DNA of 64,000 bases from Solirubrobacterales bacterium (GCA_019240115.1 JAFAYV010000031.1:29787-93786), one strand, 5' to 3'. Counted from the stretch's first letter, positions 32,251-43,090 are shown. Numbers and translations: made by a program. The notes: generated by a model not told the origin, from the letters alone.

Positions 32251-32991
32251 GTGTACAAGACGATCGTCCACGACGGGGTCAGCGATCAGGTCGCGCTCGA
32301 GGAGCCGCTCGAGATCCGGGTCGACGGTGCCGCGCTCGCGGTCACGATGCGCACGCCGGGTCACGACGAGGAGCTCGCGCTCGGGTTCCTGTACGGCGAG
32401 GGGCTGATCGAGGGCCCCCACGAGGCGGGTCTGACCGAGGACCTCGCCGCCAACACGATCGAGGTCCGGGGTCCGCTCGTGCGCAACCCCGGCGCCCGCC
32501 GGTTCTACACCTCGTCGTCGTGCGGCGTCTGCGGCAAGGGTGCGCTCGAGGAGGTTGCGGTGACGAGCGCGCCGCTGCCGCGCGGGCCCGAGATCGCCCG
32601 CGAGCTGGTCGCCGAGCTGCCGGCGCGGCTGCGCCAGCCCGGGTTCGAGCGCACCGGCGGCCTGCACGCCACCGGGCTGTTCGACGCGCGCGGGGAGCTC
32701 CTGTTCACGCGCGAGGACGTCGGGCGCCACAACGCGATGGACAAGGTCGTCGGCCGCGCGCTGCTCGACGGCCTGGTGCCGCTCGGCGAGCGGGTGCTGT
32801 GCGTCAGCGGCCGGCTGTCGTTCGAGCTCGTCCAGAAGGCGGCGGTGGCCGGGGCGCCGATCCTCGTGGGGGTCGGCGCGCCGAGCTCTCTCGCGGTCGA
32901 GCTGGCGGCCGATCGCGGTGTGACGCTGTGCGGGTTCGCGCGCCGCGGCAGCGTCAACGTCTACACGCACGAACGCCGCGTCCGAGGCTGA
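32251..32991 (+). CDS. fdhD: Formate dehydrogenase sulfurtransferase FdhD
   Basis: 246 residues from a GTG. Family features are ALEEPLEIRVDG at the N-terminus, TPGHDEELALGFLYGEGLI, the cysteine pair in SSSCGVCGKGALE, and FTREDVGRHNAMDKVVGRAL and SGRLSFELVQKAAVAGAPIL. FdhD transfers sulfur from IscS to the molybdenum bis-MGD cofactor and is required for formate dehydrogenase activity. Its position between the two formate dehydrogenase clusters fits that role for either enzyme. It is convergent with selB (6-base gap). Confidence 0.94.
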   Translation: MYKTIVHDGVSDQVALEEPLEIRVDGAALAVTMRTPGHDEELALGFLYGEGLIEGPHEAGLTEDLAANTIEVRGPLVRNPGARRFYTSSSCGVCGKGALEEVAVTSAPLPRGPEIARELVAELPARLRQPGFERTGGLHATGLFDARGELLFTREDVGRHNAMDKVVGRALLDGLVPLGERVLCVSGRLSFELVQKAAVAGAPILVGVGAPSSLAVELAADRGVTLCGFARRGSVNVYTHERRVRG

Positions 32992-32997
32992 CCGCGG

Positions 32998-34620
32998 TCA
33001 GCCGTCGCGACGGCCGGCGGACGGCCGCAGCACCCGGCTGTCGTCCTCGCGCCGGAGCGTCACCCGCGCGGCGTCGAGATGCTCGAGCAGCGCCTGAGCG
33101 TACTTGCGCGAGGTCTGCAGCTCGTCGCGCAGCCGGGCCAGCGTGACGCTGCCCTCGTCGGCGGCGATCCGCTCGACGACGTCGCGGACGTGCTCGATCG
33201 CATCCGGGTGGGCATACATCGAGCGGCCGACGCGGACGACCCGGCCGGCGGCGCGCAGCGTGGCCAGGTGTCGGGCGTCGTCGCCGAGGTCGGCCTCGCT
33301 CGGCGGCTCGTGGCCGGCCGCGCGCAGCCGCCGCTCGAGCGCGAGCGCCGCCGCGTCGATCGGGGGGGGCGCGGGGGTGGAGGGTGGGGGCGGCTCAGGG
33401 GTGGGGGCGGGGGCGGGACGGCGCCCGCCCGCGTCGGCGGTGACGATCACCCCGCCGCCGATCGTGTCGGGGGGGCTGATCCGTCGCACGACGAGCCGGT
33501 CGCCGTCGGCCGCGATCAGCGGTCGCTCGGCGCGCAGCTGCCACCGCCCGCCGGCCCCGCCGGGGGCGTCGGGCGCGCCGGGGGCGTCGGGCGCGCCACG
33601 GGCGGTGGGGGCGTCGGTCGCGCCGGGGGCGTCGGTGGCGCCACGGGCGGTGGGGGCGTCGGTCGCGCCGGGGGCGCCGGGGAGCCACACCGCCCGCGCG
33701 GGGGTCGCGCGCGTGCCGTGGTGGACCTGCACTCGCTCGCGGTCCTCGAGGCGCTCGGCGAGATCGAGCTCGGCGTCGATCCGATAGGTCGCGACGAGCG
33801 GCGCCTCGGCGGACGTCAGCACGTCGCCCCGGCCGACCTGGCGGCGGCCGACGCCGGCGAGGTTGACCGCGGTGCGCTGACCGGCGAGCGCACGGTCGAC
33901 CGACCGGTCATGCACGTGCAGGCCGCGCACGCGCGCGTCGCGCCCGCCGGGCAGCAGGCGGAGGTGGTCCCCGCGCGCGATCGAGCCCGACCACAAGGTG
34001 CCGGTGACGACGGTGCCGGCACCCTTGATCGTGAACGCCCGGTCGATGTGCAGGACCGGGGGCCGCTCGCTGATCGCCCGCCCGGGCGTCGCGGACGCGG
34101 CGCGCTGCAGCGCGGCGGCGACGTCGTCGATCCCGGCCCCCGTGCGCGCCGAGCAGACGACCACCTCGGCGCCGGGCATCAGCTCGGCGGCGGCCTCCGC
34201 GGCGAGCTCGGGATCGGCGAGGTCGGCCTTGGTGACGGCCACGACCCCGCGCCGTACGCCGAGCGCGCGCAGGACGCGGACGTGCTCGAGCGTCTGGGGC
34301 ATCGGCCCGTCGTCGGCGGCGACGACGAGTAGGAAGAGGTCGATGCCCGTGGCGCCCGCGACCATCACCCGGACGAGGCGCTCGTGCCCGGGCACGTCGA
34401 CGAGCGAGAGCACGCGGCCGTCGGGCAGCTCGAGCGCCGCGAAGCCGAGCACGATCGAGATCCCGCGCGCCTTCTCTTCGGGGAGACGGTCGGTGTCGAC
34501 GTCGGTCAGAGCGCGGACGAGCGCGCTCTTGCCGTGGTCGATGTGGCCGGCGGTCCCGACGGTCAGCAGCGCATGCCGGTCGCCCGCGGTCGCCGCTTGC
34601 CCCGCCTCCGCGTCGCTCAC
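32998..34620 (-). CDS. selB: Selenocysteine-specific elongation factor SelB
   Basis: 540 residues from a GTG. The G-domain motifs are GTAGHIDHGKSALV (G1), a G2 region KARGISIVLGFAAL, DVPGHE (G3) and TKAD (G4). EF-Tu-like domains II/III follow (FTIKGAGTVVTGTLWSGSI). C-terminal winged-helix repeats contain TSRKYAQALLEHLDAARVTL, the SECIS-binding region. Between domain III and the winged helices there is a low-complexity Ala/Pro/Asp/Gly-rich stretch (ATDAPTARG units) coded by a minisatellite. SelB carries Sec-tRNA to UGA codons marked by the SECIS hairpins at 27220 and 37493. The start region is repeated three times. Confidence 0.95.
   Translation of the reverse strand: MSDAEAGQAATAGDRHALLTVGTAGHIDHGKSALVRALTDVDTDRLPEEKARGISIVLGFAALELPDGRVLSLVDVPGHERLVRVMVAGATGIDLFLLVVAADDGPMPQTLEHVRVLRALGVRRGVVAVTKADLADPELAAEAAAELMPGAEVVVCSARTGAGIDDVAAALQRAASATPGRAISERPPVLHIDRAFTIKGAGTVVTGTLWSGSIARGDHLRLLPGGRDARVRGLHVHDRSVDRALAGQRTAVNLAGVGRRQVGRGDVLTSAEAPLVATYRIDAELDLAERLEDRERVQVHHGTRATPARAVWLPGAPGATDAPTARGATDAPGATDAPTARGAPDAPGAPDAPGGAGGRWQLRAERPLIAADGDRLVVRRISPPDTIGGGVIVTADAGGRRPAPAPTPEPPPPSTPAPPPIDAAALALERRLRAAGHEPPSEADLGDDARHLATLRAAGRVVRVGRSMYAHPDAIEHVRDVVERIAADEGSVTLARLRDELQTSRKYAQALLEHLDAARVTLRREDDSRVLRPSAGRRDG
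33557..33680. repeat. Minisatellite inside selB
   Basis: Interleaved units such as GGGGGCGTCGG and GGCGCCACGGGCGGT recur about eight times. They encode alternating ATDAPG, ATDAPTARG and APDAPG units. The array keeps the reading frame and lies between SelB domain III and the winged-helix region, so it is an expandable linker. Confidence 0.75.
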
Positions 34621-34671
34621 CCCACCGCCTCCGCGTCGCTCACCCGACCGCCTCCGCGTCGCTCACCCGAC
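34603..34671 (-). repeat. 23-bp tandem triplication across the selA stop and selB start
   Basis: Three copies (34603-34625, 34626-34648, 34649-34671), one with a single base change. Each unit contains on the minus strand a GTGA followed by codons for Ser-Asp-Ala-Glu-Ala. The outermost GTGA is the selA stop; the innermost GTG is the selB start. The two upstream GTGs each open an 8-codon frame (MSDAEAVG) that ends in the next GTGA. Confidence 0.85.
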
Positions 34672-35961
34672 CGCCGCCCGCACCGCGCGCGCGACCTCGT
34701 CGACGTCGGCGTCGCCGAGCGTGCGCGGGTCGAGCACAAGTCGATCGTGGGCGATTCGGGCCACGACGGGCGGATCGCCGCGGCGCAGGGCGCGCGCCAC
34801 CGCCTCGACGCGGTCGGCGCCGGGATCGAGGGCGACCACGGGCCCGGGCAGCTCGAGCAGGGGCAGCGCCCCGCCGCCCACCCGGCCCGCGCCCGCCTGC
34901 ACGGTGCCCCCGGCCTCGCGCGCGAGCCGCGTCGCGCGCTGCGCGAGCTCGTCGGGCGAGGCGGTCAGCATCGCGAGGACCGGGATCTCGCGGCGCGCGA
35001 GCTCGGGATCGCGATACAGGGCGAGCGTCGCCTGCAGCGCGGCGAGCGAGAGCTTGTCGATGCGCATGGCGCGCGCGAGCGGATGCGCCCGCGCGGCCGC
35101 GATCGCATCGCGCGTCCCGACGAGCAGGCCCGCCTGGGGGCCCCCGAGCAGCTTGTCGCCGGAGAAGCAGGTCAGCGCGGCCCCGGCGCGGACCGAGCGC
35201 CCGACGCTCGGCTCGTCGCGCAGGCTGGCCAGCTCGTCAGCGAGCACGCCCGAGCCGACGTCGTCGATGACCGGCGTCCGCAGCGCGCACAAGGGCTCGA
35301 TCTCGACCGCCTCGACGAACCCAAGCGTCCGGAAGTTGGACGGGTGCGCGCGCAGGATGGCCCCGGTTCGCGCTCCGATCACCCGGCGGTAGTCCTCGAG
35401 GCGCGTCCGGTTCGTGGTGCCGACCTCGACGAGCCGGGCTCCCGCCTGGGCGACGACCTCGGGGATGCGAAAGCCGCCGCCGATCTCGACGAGCTGGCCG
35501 CGCGAGACGATCAGCTCGTGCTCGTCGCCGGCGAGCGCCGCGGCGGCGAGCAGCACGGCGGCGGCGCAGTTGTTGACGGCCATCGCGGCCTGCGCGCCGG
35601 TCAGCTCGCACAGGAGCCCCTCGAGGTGGTCGTGGCGCGACCCGCGCTCGCCGCTGTCGAGGTCGAGCTCGACGTTGGCGTAGCCGCCGGCGACGCGCGC
35701 GACCGCCGCCCGGGCGGCGTCGGACAGCGGGGCTCGGCCGAGGTTGGTGTGGATGATGACCCCGGTGGCGTTGATCACGGGGCGCAGCGACGGCCGCAGG
35801 CGCGCCAGCGCGCGCTCGGTCAGATCGACGTCGTCGTCGGGCGCCCCCCCGAGCAGCTCGCCGCGGCGCTCGGCGAGCACCGCCCGCGCCACCGCGACCG
35901 CGAGCCGGTCGACGGAGGGCAGCCGGCGCAGCGCGGCGCCGTCGCGATCCGAGGCGCTCAT
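34663..35961 (-). CDS. selA: L-seryl-tRNA(Sec) selenium transferase SelA
   Basis: 432 residues from the ATG at 35961. The N-terminal LRRLPSVDRLAVAVARAVLA helix region is followed by INATGVIIHTNLGRAPLSDA and VELDLDSGERGSRHDHLEGL. The PLP-binding segment is TCFSGDKLLGGPQAGLLVGT, with the catalytic Lys in GDKLLGG. SelA converts Ser-tRNA(Sec) to Sec-tRNA(Sec) using selenophosphate. It starts 10 bases after the selC gene and is presumably on the same transcript. Its stop is part of the 23-bp tandem repeat leading into selB. Confidence 0.95.
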   Translation of the reverse strand: MSASDRDGAALRRLPSVDRLAVAVARAVLAERRGELLGGAPDDDVDLTERALARLRPSLRPVINATGVIIHTNLGRAPLSDAARAAVARVAGGYANVELDLDSGERGSRHDHLEGLLCELTGAQAAMAVNNCAAAVLLAAAALAGDEHELIVSRGQLVEIGGGFRIPEVVAQAGARLVEVGTTNRTRLEDYRRVIGARTGAILRAHPSNFRTLGFVEAVEIEPLCALRTPVIDDVGSGVLADELASLRDEPSVGRSVRAGAALTCFSGDKLLGGPQAGLLVGTRDAIAAARAHPLARAMRIDKLSLAALQATLALYRDPELARREIPVLAMLTASPDELAQRATRLAREAGGTVQAGAGRVGGGALPLLELPGPVVALDPGADRVEAVARALRRGDPPVVARIAHDRLVLDPRTLGDADVDEVARAVRAAVG

Positions 35962-35971
35962 GGGCAGGTCA

Positions 35972-36063
35972 CGGAGCGGCGAAGGAGTCGAACCTTCCAA
36001 CCGTGGGATCGCCACGGCTCCCCGGCTTTGAAGGCCGGTCGGGGCACCGGCCCCGGCCGCTCC
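35972..36063 (-). tRNA. selC: tRNA-Sec (anticodon UCA)
   Basis: 92 bases on the minus strand. It has an 8-bp acceptor stem (GGAGCGGC / GCCGCTCC), discriminator G, long extra arm, T-arm with GGTTCGACTCC and anticodon TCA at 36031-36029 within CTTCAAA. The 8-bp acceptor and large variable arm are diagnostic for bacterial tRNA-Sec. CCA is not encoded. It lies 10 bases before selA and 39 bases after selD. Confidence 0.96.
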
Positions 36064-36102
36064 CCGAGAACACCGACACTACGCGTCCGCGGGCCGCGGA
36101 CG

Positions 36103-37122
36103 TCAGGCGAGCCGGATCGCACCGGCCTGACCGTCGCGCAGCGACCCGATCACCGTCCCGTCCACGTCGGGTGCGCGCGCCGCGGGCAGGGCGACGAGCA
36201 GCCCGCCGGAGGTGACCGGATCGCAGACCAGGCGGCGCCGGGCCTCGTCGACTTCGGGGGCGAAGGTCGTGAAGCCCTCGGCGTAGGCGAGGTTGCGCCG
36301 GCCGCCGCCCGAGACCCCGGCGTCGCTCGCCAGCAGCTCGAGCGCCTCCGGAAACGCGGGAAGCGCGTCGGCGCTCACCTCGGCGGCGAGTCCGCTCTCG
36401 CGCGCGAGGCCGTGGAGATGACCGAGCAGTCCGAAGCCCGTCACGTCGGTGGCGGCGTGGGCTCCGGCGGCGAGTGCCTGGGCACCGGCGTGGGCGTTCA
36501 GGGTCACCATCGCGGTGAGCGCGGGCGCGAGCCCCGCGTCGTCGATCGCGCCCCGCTTGTGCGCGGTCGTCAGCGCGCCGACGCCGAGCGGCTTGGTCAG
36601 CACGAGCGCGTCCTGCGGCTGGGCACCGCCGATGGTCAGCATCCGTGCCGGATCGACGGTGCCGGTGACCGCGAGCCCGTACTTGGGCTCGGGGTCGTCG
36701 ATCGAGTGGCCCCCGACGATCGCGCAGCCGGCCTCCTGTGCCACCGCCAGCCCGCCCTCGAGGACGGCGCGCAGGACGTCGGCGCCCAGTCGCTGCAGCG
36801 GGAAGGCGACGAGGTTCAGCGCGGTCAGCGGCGAGCCGCCCATCGCGTAGACGTCCGACAGCGCGTTGGCGGCGGCGACGCGGCCGAAGTCGTATGGGTC
36901 GTCGACGATCGGGGTGAAGAAGTCGACGGTCTGCACGAGCGCGAGGTCCGCTCTCAGCTGGAAGACGGCGGCGTCGTCGCCGCTCGCGGAGCCGACGAGC
37001 AGGCGCGGGTCGTCCGGTGCCTTCAGCCCGCGCACGATCGGCAGCAGGTCGGCGGGACCGAGCTTGCAGCCGCATCCGGCGCCGTGCGCCAGCGAGGTGA
37101 GCGGGACCGTGGCCACGCCCAC
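36103..37122 (-). CDS. selD: Selenophosphate synthase SelD
   Basis: 339 residues from a GTG (a second GTG two codons later is possible). The active-site motif near residue 15 is GAGCGCKLGPADL, with Cys in place of Sec, so this SelD is not itself a selenoprotein. ATP-binding segments include DDAAVFQLRADLALVQTVDF and GRVAAANALSDVYAMGGSPL, and IVGGHSIDDPEPKYGLAVTG follows. It makes selenophosphate from selenide and ATP. First gene of the selD-selC-selA-selB unit, divergent from the second formate dehydrogenase with a 116-base promoter region between. Confidence 0.95.
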   Translation of the reverse strand: MGVATVPLTSLAHGAGCGCKLGPADLLPIVRGLKAPDDPRLLVGSASGDDAAVFQLRADLALVQTVDFFTPIVDDPYDFGRVAAANALSDVYAMGGSPLTALNLVAFPLQRLGADVLRAVLEGGLAVAQEAGCAIVGGHSIDDPEPKYGLAVTGTVDPARMLTIGGAQPQDALVLTKPLGVGALTTAHKRGAIDDAGLAPALTAMVTLNAHAGAQALAAGAHAATDVTGFGLLGHLHGLARESGLAAEVSADALPAFPEALELLASDAGVSGGGRRNLAYAEGFTTFAPEVDEARRRLVCDPVTSGGLLVALPAARAPDVDGTVIGSLRDGQAGAIRLA

Positions 37123-37238
37123 AGCGTAGTGTCCGGGCCCGCACGTCGTGCGCCACCGAGGCCGCCACCCATCCAGCCGTGACCCGGGGGGCGAATTGGT
37201 ACCGTACGCGAAGGTTCCACGGCGAAAGGATCGGCCCG

Positions 37239-39181
37239 ATGAAGTACGAACGCTTGACAGAGCCCCTCGTCCGCGACAACGGCAGTCTGCGCCCGGCGAG
37301 CTGGGAGGAAGCGCTCGATCGGGCCGCCGACGGCTTCCGCGCGGCGGTCGATCGTCACGGCTCGGACACGTTCGGCATGTTCAGCTGCTCGAAGGCCACG
37401 AACGAGGTCAACTTCATCGCCCAGAAGTTCACCCGCTCGGTCATCGGCACCAACAACATCGATTCGTGTAACCGAACCTGACACGCGCCCAGCGTCGTCG
37501 GTCTGGCGACGGTCTTTGGCGCTGGTGGCGGCACCAGCTCATACATGGAGATGCAGGACACCGACGTGGTCCTGCTCTGGGGCTCCAACGCCCGGGAGGC
37601 CCATCCCATCTTCTTCCATCACGTGCTGAAGGCGGTGAACGCCGGCGCGCAGCTCTACGTCGTCGACCCGCGGCGCACGACGTCGGCGCAGTGGGCCGAC
37701 GCGTGGCTCGGCCTGCACGTGGGCACCGACGTGGCGCTGGCCAACGCGATGGCCCGCGAGATCATCCACGCCGGGCTGTGCAACCGCGACTTCATCGAGC
37801 GGGCCACCTCGGGCTTCGACGAGTTCGCCGAGGCGGTCGAGCCCTACACGCTGCAGTACGGCGAGCGGGTGACCGGAGTTCCCGCCGACGTGATCGCCGA
37901 GGTCGCGCACGCGTACGCCCGCGCCGATCGCGCGCAGCTGTGCTGGACGCTCGGCATCACCGAGCACCACAACGCGGTCGACAACGTCCTGGCGCTCATC
38001 AACCTGGCGCTGCTGTGCGGCCACGTCGGCCGCTACGGCTCGGGGCTCAACCCGCTGCGCGGCCAGAACAACGTCCAGGGCGGCGGCGACATGGGCGCGA
38101 TCCCGAACCGGCTGCCGGGCTTCCAGGACATGGAGACCAACGAGGAGGCGTGCGAGCGCTTCGAGGCGGCCTGGGGAACGCCGATCGTCCGCCGCCACGG
38201 CTGGCACATGACCCAGATGCTCGAGGCGATCGACCGCGGCGATCTCACCGCGCTCTACGTGCTCGGGGAGAACCCCGCGCAGTCCGACGCCGACTCGACC
38301 CACGTCGGGCACCTGCTCGAGAGCCTCGATCACCTCGTCGTGCAGGACATCTTTCGCACGAGGACCGCCGAGTACGCCGACGTCGTGCTGCCGGCGTCGG
38401 CGAGCTGGTGCGAGTCCGAGGGGACGGTGACCAGCTCGGAGCGGCGCGTGCAGCGCGTCCGGGCGGCGCTGGCGCCGCCCGGCCAGGCTCGCGACGACCT
38501 GGAGATCATGTACGACCTCGCCCGCCGGCTCGGCCATGAGTGGCCTCACTCCTCCTCCGAGGACGTATGGAACGAGCTGCGCTCGCTCGCCCCCAACCAC
38601 GCGGGGATGAGCTATGCGCGCCTGGAGGAGCTGGGCGGTATCCAGTGGCCGTGCTTCTCCGAGGACACGCTGGAGCCGACGTGGCTGCACGGCCGACTGT
38701 GGGCCGAGCCCTTCGAGGGGCCGCCGGCGCCGTTCAACGCCGTCGAGCACGACCCGCCGGTCGACGAGGTCAACGACGACTTCCCGCTGCTGCTGACGAC
38801 CGGCCGCCGGCTGGACTCCTTCAACACCGGCGTGCAGACCGGCGGCTACCGCTCGCCGCTGCGCCGGCCCGAGCAGCTCGAGCTGTCGATCGACGACGCC
38901 GAGCGACTCGGCGTGGCCGACGGGGAGCGCGTGCGGGTCAGCTCGCGCCGCGGCTCGATCACCGCGCCGGTGCGGGTGGAGCGGGCGCTGCGCGCCGGCC
39001 TGGCGTTCATGACGCTGCACTTCCCCGACGAGGTGCAGACGAACCTACTGACGATCAACGCGACCGACCCGAAGTCGGGGACGGCGGAGTTCAAGGCGAC
39101 CGCGATCCGCGTGGAGCCGCTGTCCGAGACGGCCGAGGAGACCGTCGAGGCCGCCGAGCCGCTCGCCGCCCTCGGTGACTG

Positions 39182-39182
<1 letters not shown>
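37239..39182 (+). CDS. Selenocysteine formate dehydrogenase, catalytic part of an NAD-linked enzyme (split large subunit)
   Basis: 647 residues if the in-frame TGA at 37479-37481 is selenocysteine (residue 81). The site reads DSCNRT-U-HAPSVVGLATVFGAGGG, the classical FdhF/FdsA-type active site. The ATG at 37239 has AAAGGA upstream. The protein begins MKYERLTEPLVRDNGSLRPA, which in the usual FdsA-type chain comes right after the [4Fe-4S] CxxCxxxC domain; that domain is absent here. The rest covers the molybdopterin domains (VVLLWGSNAREAHPIFFHHV, GLNPLRGQNNVQGGGDMGAI, LPASASWCESEGTVTSSERR) and the MopB C-terminal domain (LLLTTGRRLDSFNTGVQTGG). The missing N-terminal Fe-S part is encoded at 41041-42102. 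It overlaps the next gene (TGATG). Confidence 0.93.
37479..37511 (+). promoter_or_regulatory. Sec codon and bacterial SECIS hairpin of the second formate dehydrogenase
   Basis: The TGA at 37479 is followed by 11 bases and then the 19-base hairpin CGTCGTC-GGTCT-GGCGACG (37493-37511), a 7-bp stem with one U-G pair. Spacing and the apical GGTCT are the same as in E. coli fdhF and in the 27220 element. SelB is the expected ligand. Confidence 0.88.
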
Positions 39183-41040
<1,858 letters not shown>

Positions 41041-41044
<4 letters not shown>

Positions 41045-42102
41045 GCCGGGCTCGACAGGTTGCCCCCCCGCGTGAGGTGGAGATCACGCTCAACGGTGAG
41101 GCGGTCAGCGCGACCGAGGGGGAGACCATCCTGCAGGTCGCCAAGCGCGAGGGGATCGAGATCCCGACGCTGTGCTGGGCCAAGACGCTGACCCCGGTCA
41201 ACGCGTGCCGGGTGTGCGTGGTCGAGGTCGAGGGCTCGCGCGTGCTTCCCCCCGCCTGTGCGCGCAAGGTCGAGGATGGGATGGAGGTCCAGACGCACTC
41301 CGAGCGCGTCCGTCACAGCCGCAAGATGGTGCTCGAGTTCCTCGCCTCGTCCGTCGACGTGTCGACCACCCCCGACGTGTCGCGGTGGATCGACGAGTAC
41401 GACGCCGCGCCGCAGCGCTACGGGCCGCCCGCTCCGGCGTTTACGGCCGGCGAGCGCGACCGGCTCCGCGCCGGCCACCACGTTGCCCCCGACGGCCGCC
41501 ACGCGGCGACGGTCAAGCAGCCGCCCAAGATCGACAACGATCTCTACGTCCGCGACTACGCCAAGTGCATCCTCTGTTACAAGTGCGTGCAGGGTTGCGG
41601 CACCGAGTGGCAGAACACGTTCGCGATCGCCGTCGCCGGGCGGGGGTTCGACGCGCGCATCGCCACGGAGTTCGCCAGCCCGCTGCCCGACTCGGCGTGC
41701 GTGTACTGCGGCAACTGCATCGCGGTCTGCCCGACCGGCGCGCTGATGTTCAAGAGCGAGTTCGACCGTCGCCAGGCGGGCACGTGGGACGAGGACCGCC
41801 AGCAGGTGACGACGACGATCTGCACCTACTGCGGCGTCGGCTGCAACCTTGAGCTGCACGAGCAGGACAACGAGATCGTCAAGGTGACCTCTCCGCTGGA
41901 CCATCCGGTGACCCGCGGGAACCTCTGCGTCAAGGGCCGGTTCGGCTTCCAGTTCGTCCAGAACCGCGCGCGACCCGGCGAGCGGGAGGGGGACGCGCCG
42001 CCGCCGCCCCATGCCGCCGACGGCACGGGTGCGTCGGGCAACGGCGCCTCGGGCAACGGTTCGGGCGGCCACGGACCGCGAGGCGGCGGCCCGCCCACCT
42101 AG
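41041..42102 (+). CDS. N-terminal Fe-S module of the NAD-linked formate dehydrogenase, as a separate protein
   Basis: 353 residues, ATG overlapping the previous stop. It has a plant-type [2Fe-2S] domain (Cys45, 56, 59, 73 in TLCWAKTLTPVNACRVC and PPACARK). Next comes a two-cluster ferredoxin domain (CILCYKCVQGCGTEW, CVYCGNCIAVCPTGAL), then a MopB [4Fe-4S] domain (ICTYCGVGCNLELHEQDNEI, GNLCVKGRFGFQF). In FdsA/HydA-like proteins this whole block sits at the N-terminus of the molybdopterin chain. Here the chain stops after RFGFQFVQNR and ends in a Gly/Pro/Asn-rich disordered tail. It must assemble with the 37239-39182 protein to give a working enzyme. Confidence 0.92.
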
Positions 42103-42139
42103 CCGGCGTCGTGCCCAGCTGGCGCCCGCGGCGTGGCGC

Positions 42140-42985
42140 TCAGCCGGGCGCCCGCGCGGTCACCGCCGCAAACCTCTGACGGAAGTGCAGCTCTCCGTCG
42201 CGCTGGCGGGGCGCAAACCCGCTCGCGGGGCCGCCGGCGAGCTCGTCGCGCAGCCGCGCGCGGATCTCGCCGACGGCGGTCGCGTCGGCGCCCGCCTGCG
42301 TCAGCCACGGCTCGAGCGGGCGCTCGCGCTCGCGGGAGGTGGTGTGCAGGACCGCCAGGCCCGCCCCGGCGACGAGCGCCACGAGCTCGTCGGCGGTCAG
42401 CATGCGCACGTGCGAGGGGTCGCGGAGGCGCTCGAGCCGGTCCTGCTCGCGGGCGAGCGCGCGCTCGGGGGCGGCGATCATGTCGGCGAGCACGAGCCGG
42501 CCGTGCGCGCGCAGGCAGCGCGCCATGCCGGCGAGGAGCCGACGCGGGTCCTCGAAGTGGTGGGCGGCGAACCGGCAGACGACGACGTCGAACGATCGAT
42601 CGAGGAAGGGGAGCGACAGCGCGTCACCCCGCTGGAAGACGATGTTGCGCCGGCGGTGCGCCTCCGCCTCGGCGCGACCGGCCTCGAGCATGGCCGTGGT
42701 GGCGTCGATGCCGATGACCGCGCGCGCGCGGTCGGCGAGCGCGCGGGCCGCCTGCCCGGTGCCGGTCGCGACGTCGAGCACGAGATCGTCGGGCCCCAGC
42801 TCGAGCGCCGCGAACAGCCACTCCATGTCGGTCGCGAACGGCCGGTTGAAGCGTGGATCCTCGAAGGCGGCCGCCTGGGCCGCGAACGCGCGCTCGATCC
42901 GCTCGGCGTGCCTCGCGCGGGCGCGCTCCGGGATGTCGCCGGGATCGTCGGTCCCCGAGCCTGAACGACCACGTCGAGCACACAT
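42140..42985 (-). CDS. Class I SAM-dependent methyltransferase (UbiE-like)
   Basis: 281 residues from the ATG at 42985. Motif I is VLDVATGTGQAARALADRAR, motif II includes FQRGDALSLPFLDRSFDVVV and motif III HGRLVLADMIAAPER. The call is to the Methyltransf_11/25 group; the conserved FAAHHFEDPRRLLAGMARCL segment fits UbiE/quinone or arsenite-type relatives. Substrate unknown. Lies next to, but opposite to, the formate dehydrogenase operon. Confidence 0.85.
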   Translation of the reverse strand: MCARRGRSGSGTDDPGDIPERARARHAERIERAFAAQAAAFEDPRFNRPFATDMEWLFAALELGPDDLVLDVATGTGQAARALADRARAVIGIDATTAMLEAGRAEAEAHRRRNIVFQRGDALSLPFLDRSFDVVVCRFAAHHFEDPRRLLAGMARCLRAHGRLVLADMIAAPERALAREQDRLERLRDPSHVRMLTADELVALVAGAGLAVLHTTSRERERPLEPWLTQAGADATAVGEIRARLRDELAGGPASGFAPRQRDGELHFRQRFAAVTARAPG

Positions 42986-43034
42986 GCTCGCGATGGTGCC
43001 CGATCCCGCACCTTTGGGTCGCGCCGCGTGTTCG

Positions 43035-43090
43035 ATGCTCGAGGGCCCGCGACCGCACGCACTTACCCCAGGTCGCGGGCCCCCGAGCAT
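43035..43090. repeat. 20-base inverted repeat with a 16-base loop
   Basis: Arms 43035-43054 and 43071-43090 pair at 19 of 20 positions, around the loop GCACGCACTTACCCCA. It lies between the stop of the zinc-ribbon gene (43172) and the start of the methyltransferase gene (42985), both on the minus strand. A related short sequence with GCGCACACTTCCC follows at 43150-43163. It may be a terminator or a small repetitive element. Confidence 0.55.

Noticed and set aside
36103..37122. SelD considered as a third selenoprotein
   Set aside because: The active-site position in GAGCGCKLG is encoded by Cys codons and there is no in-frame TGA.
34384..37182. A 932-codon open frame on the plus strand across selB, selA, selC and selD
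   Set aside because: It spans four well-identified genes and the tRNA on the other strand, with shadow composition.
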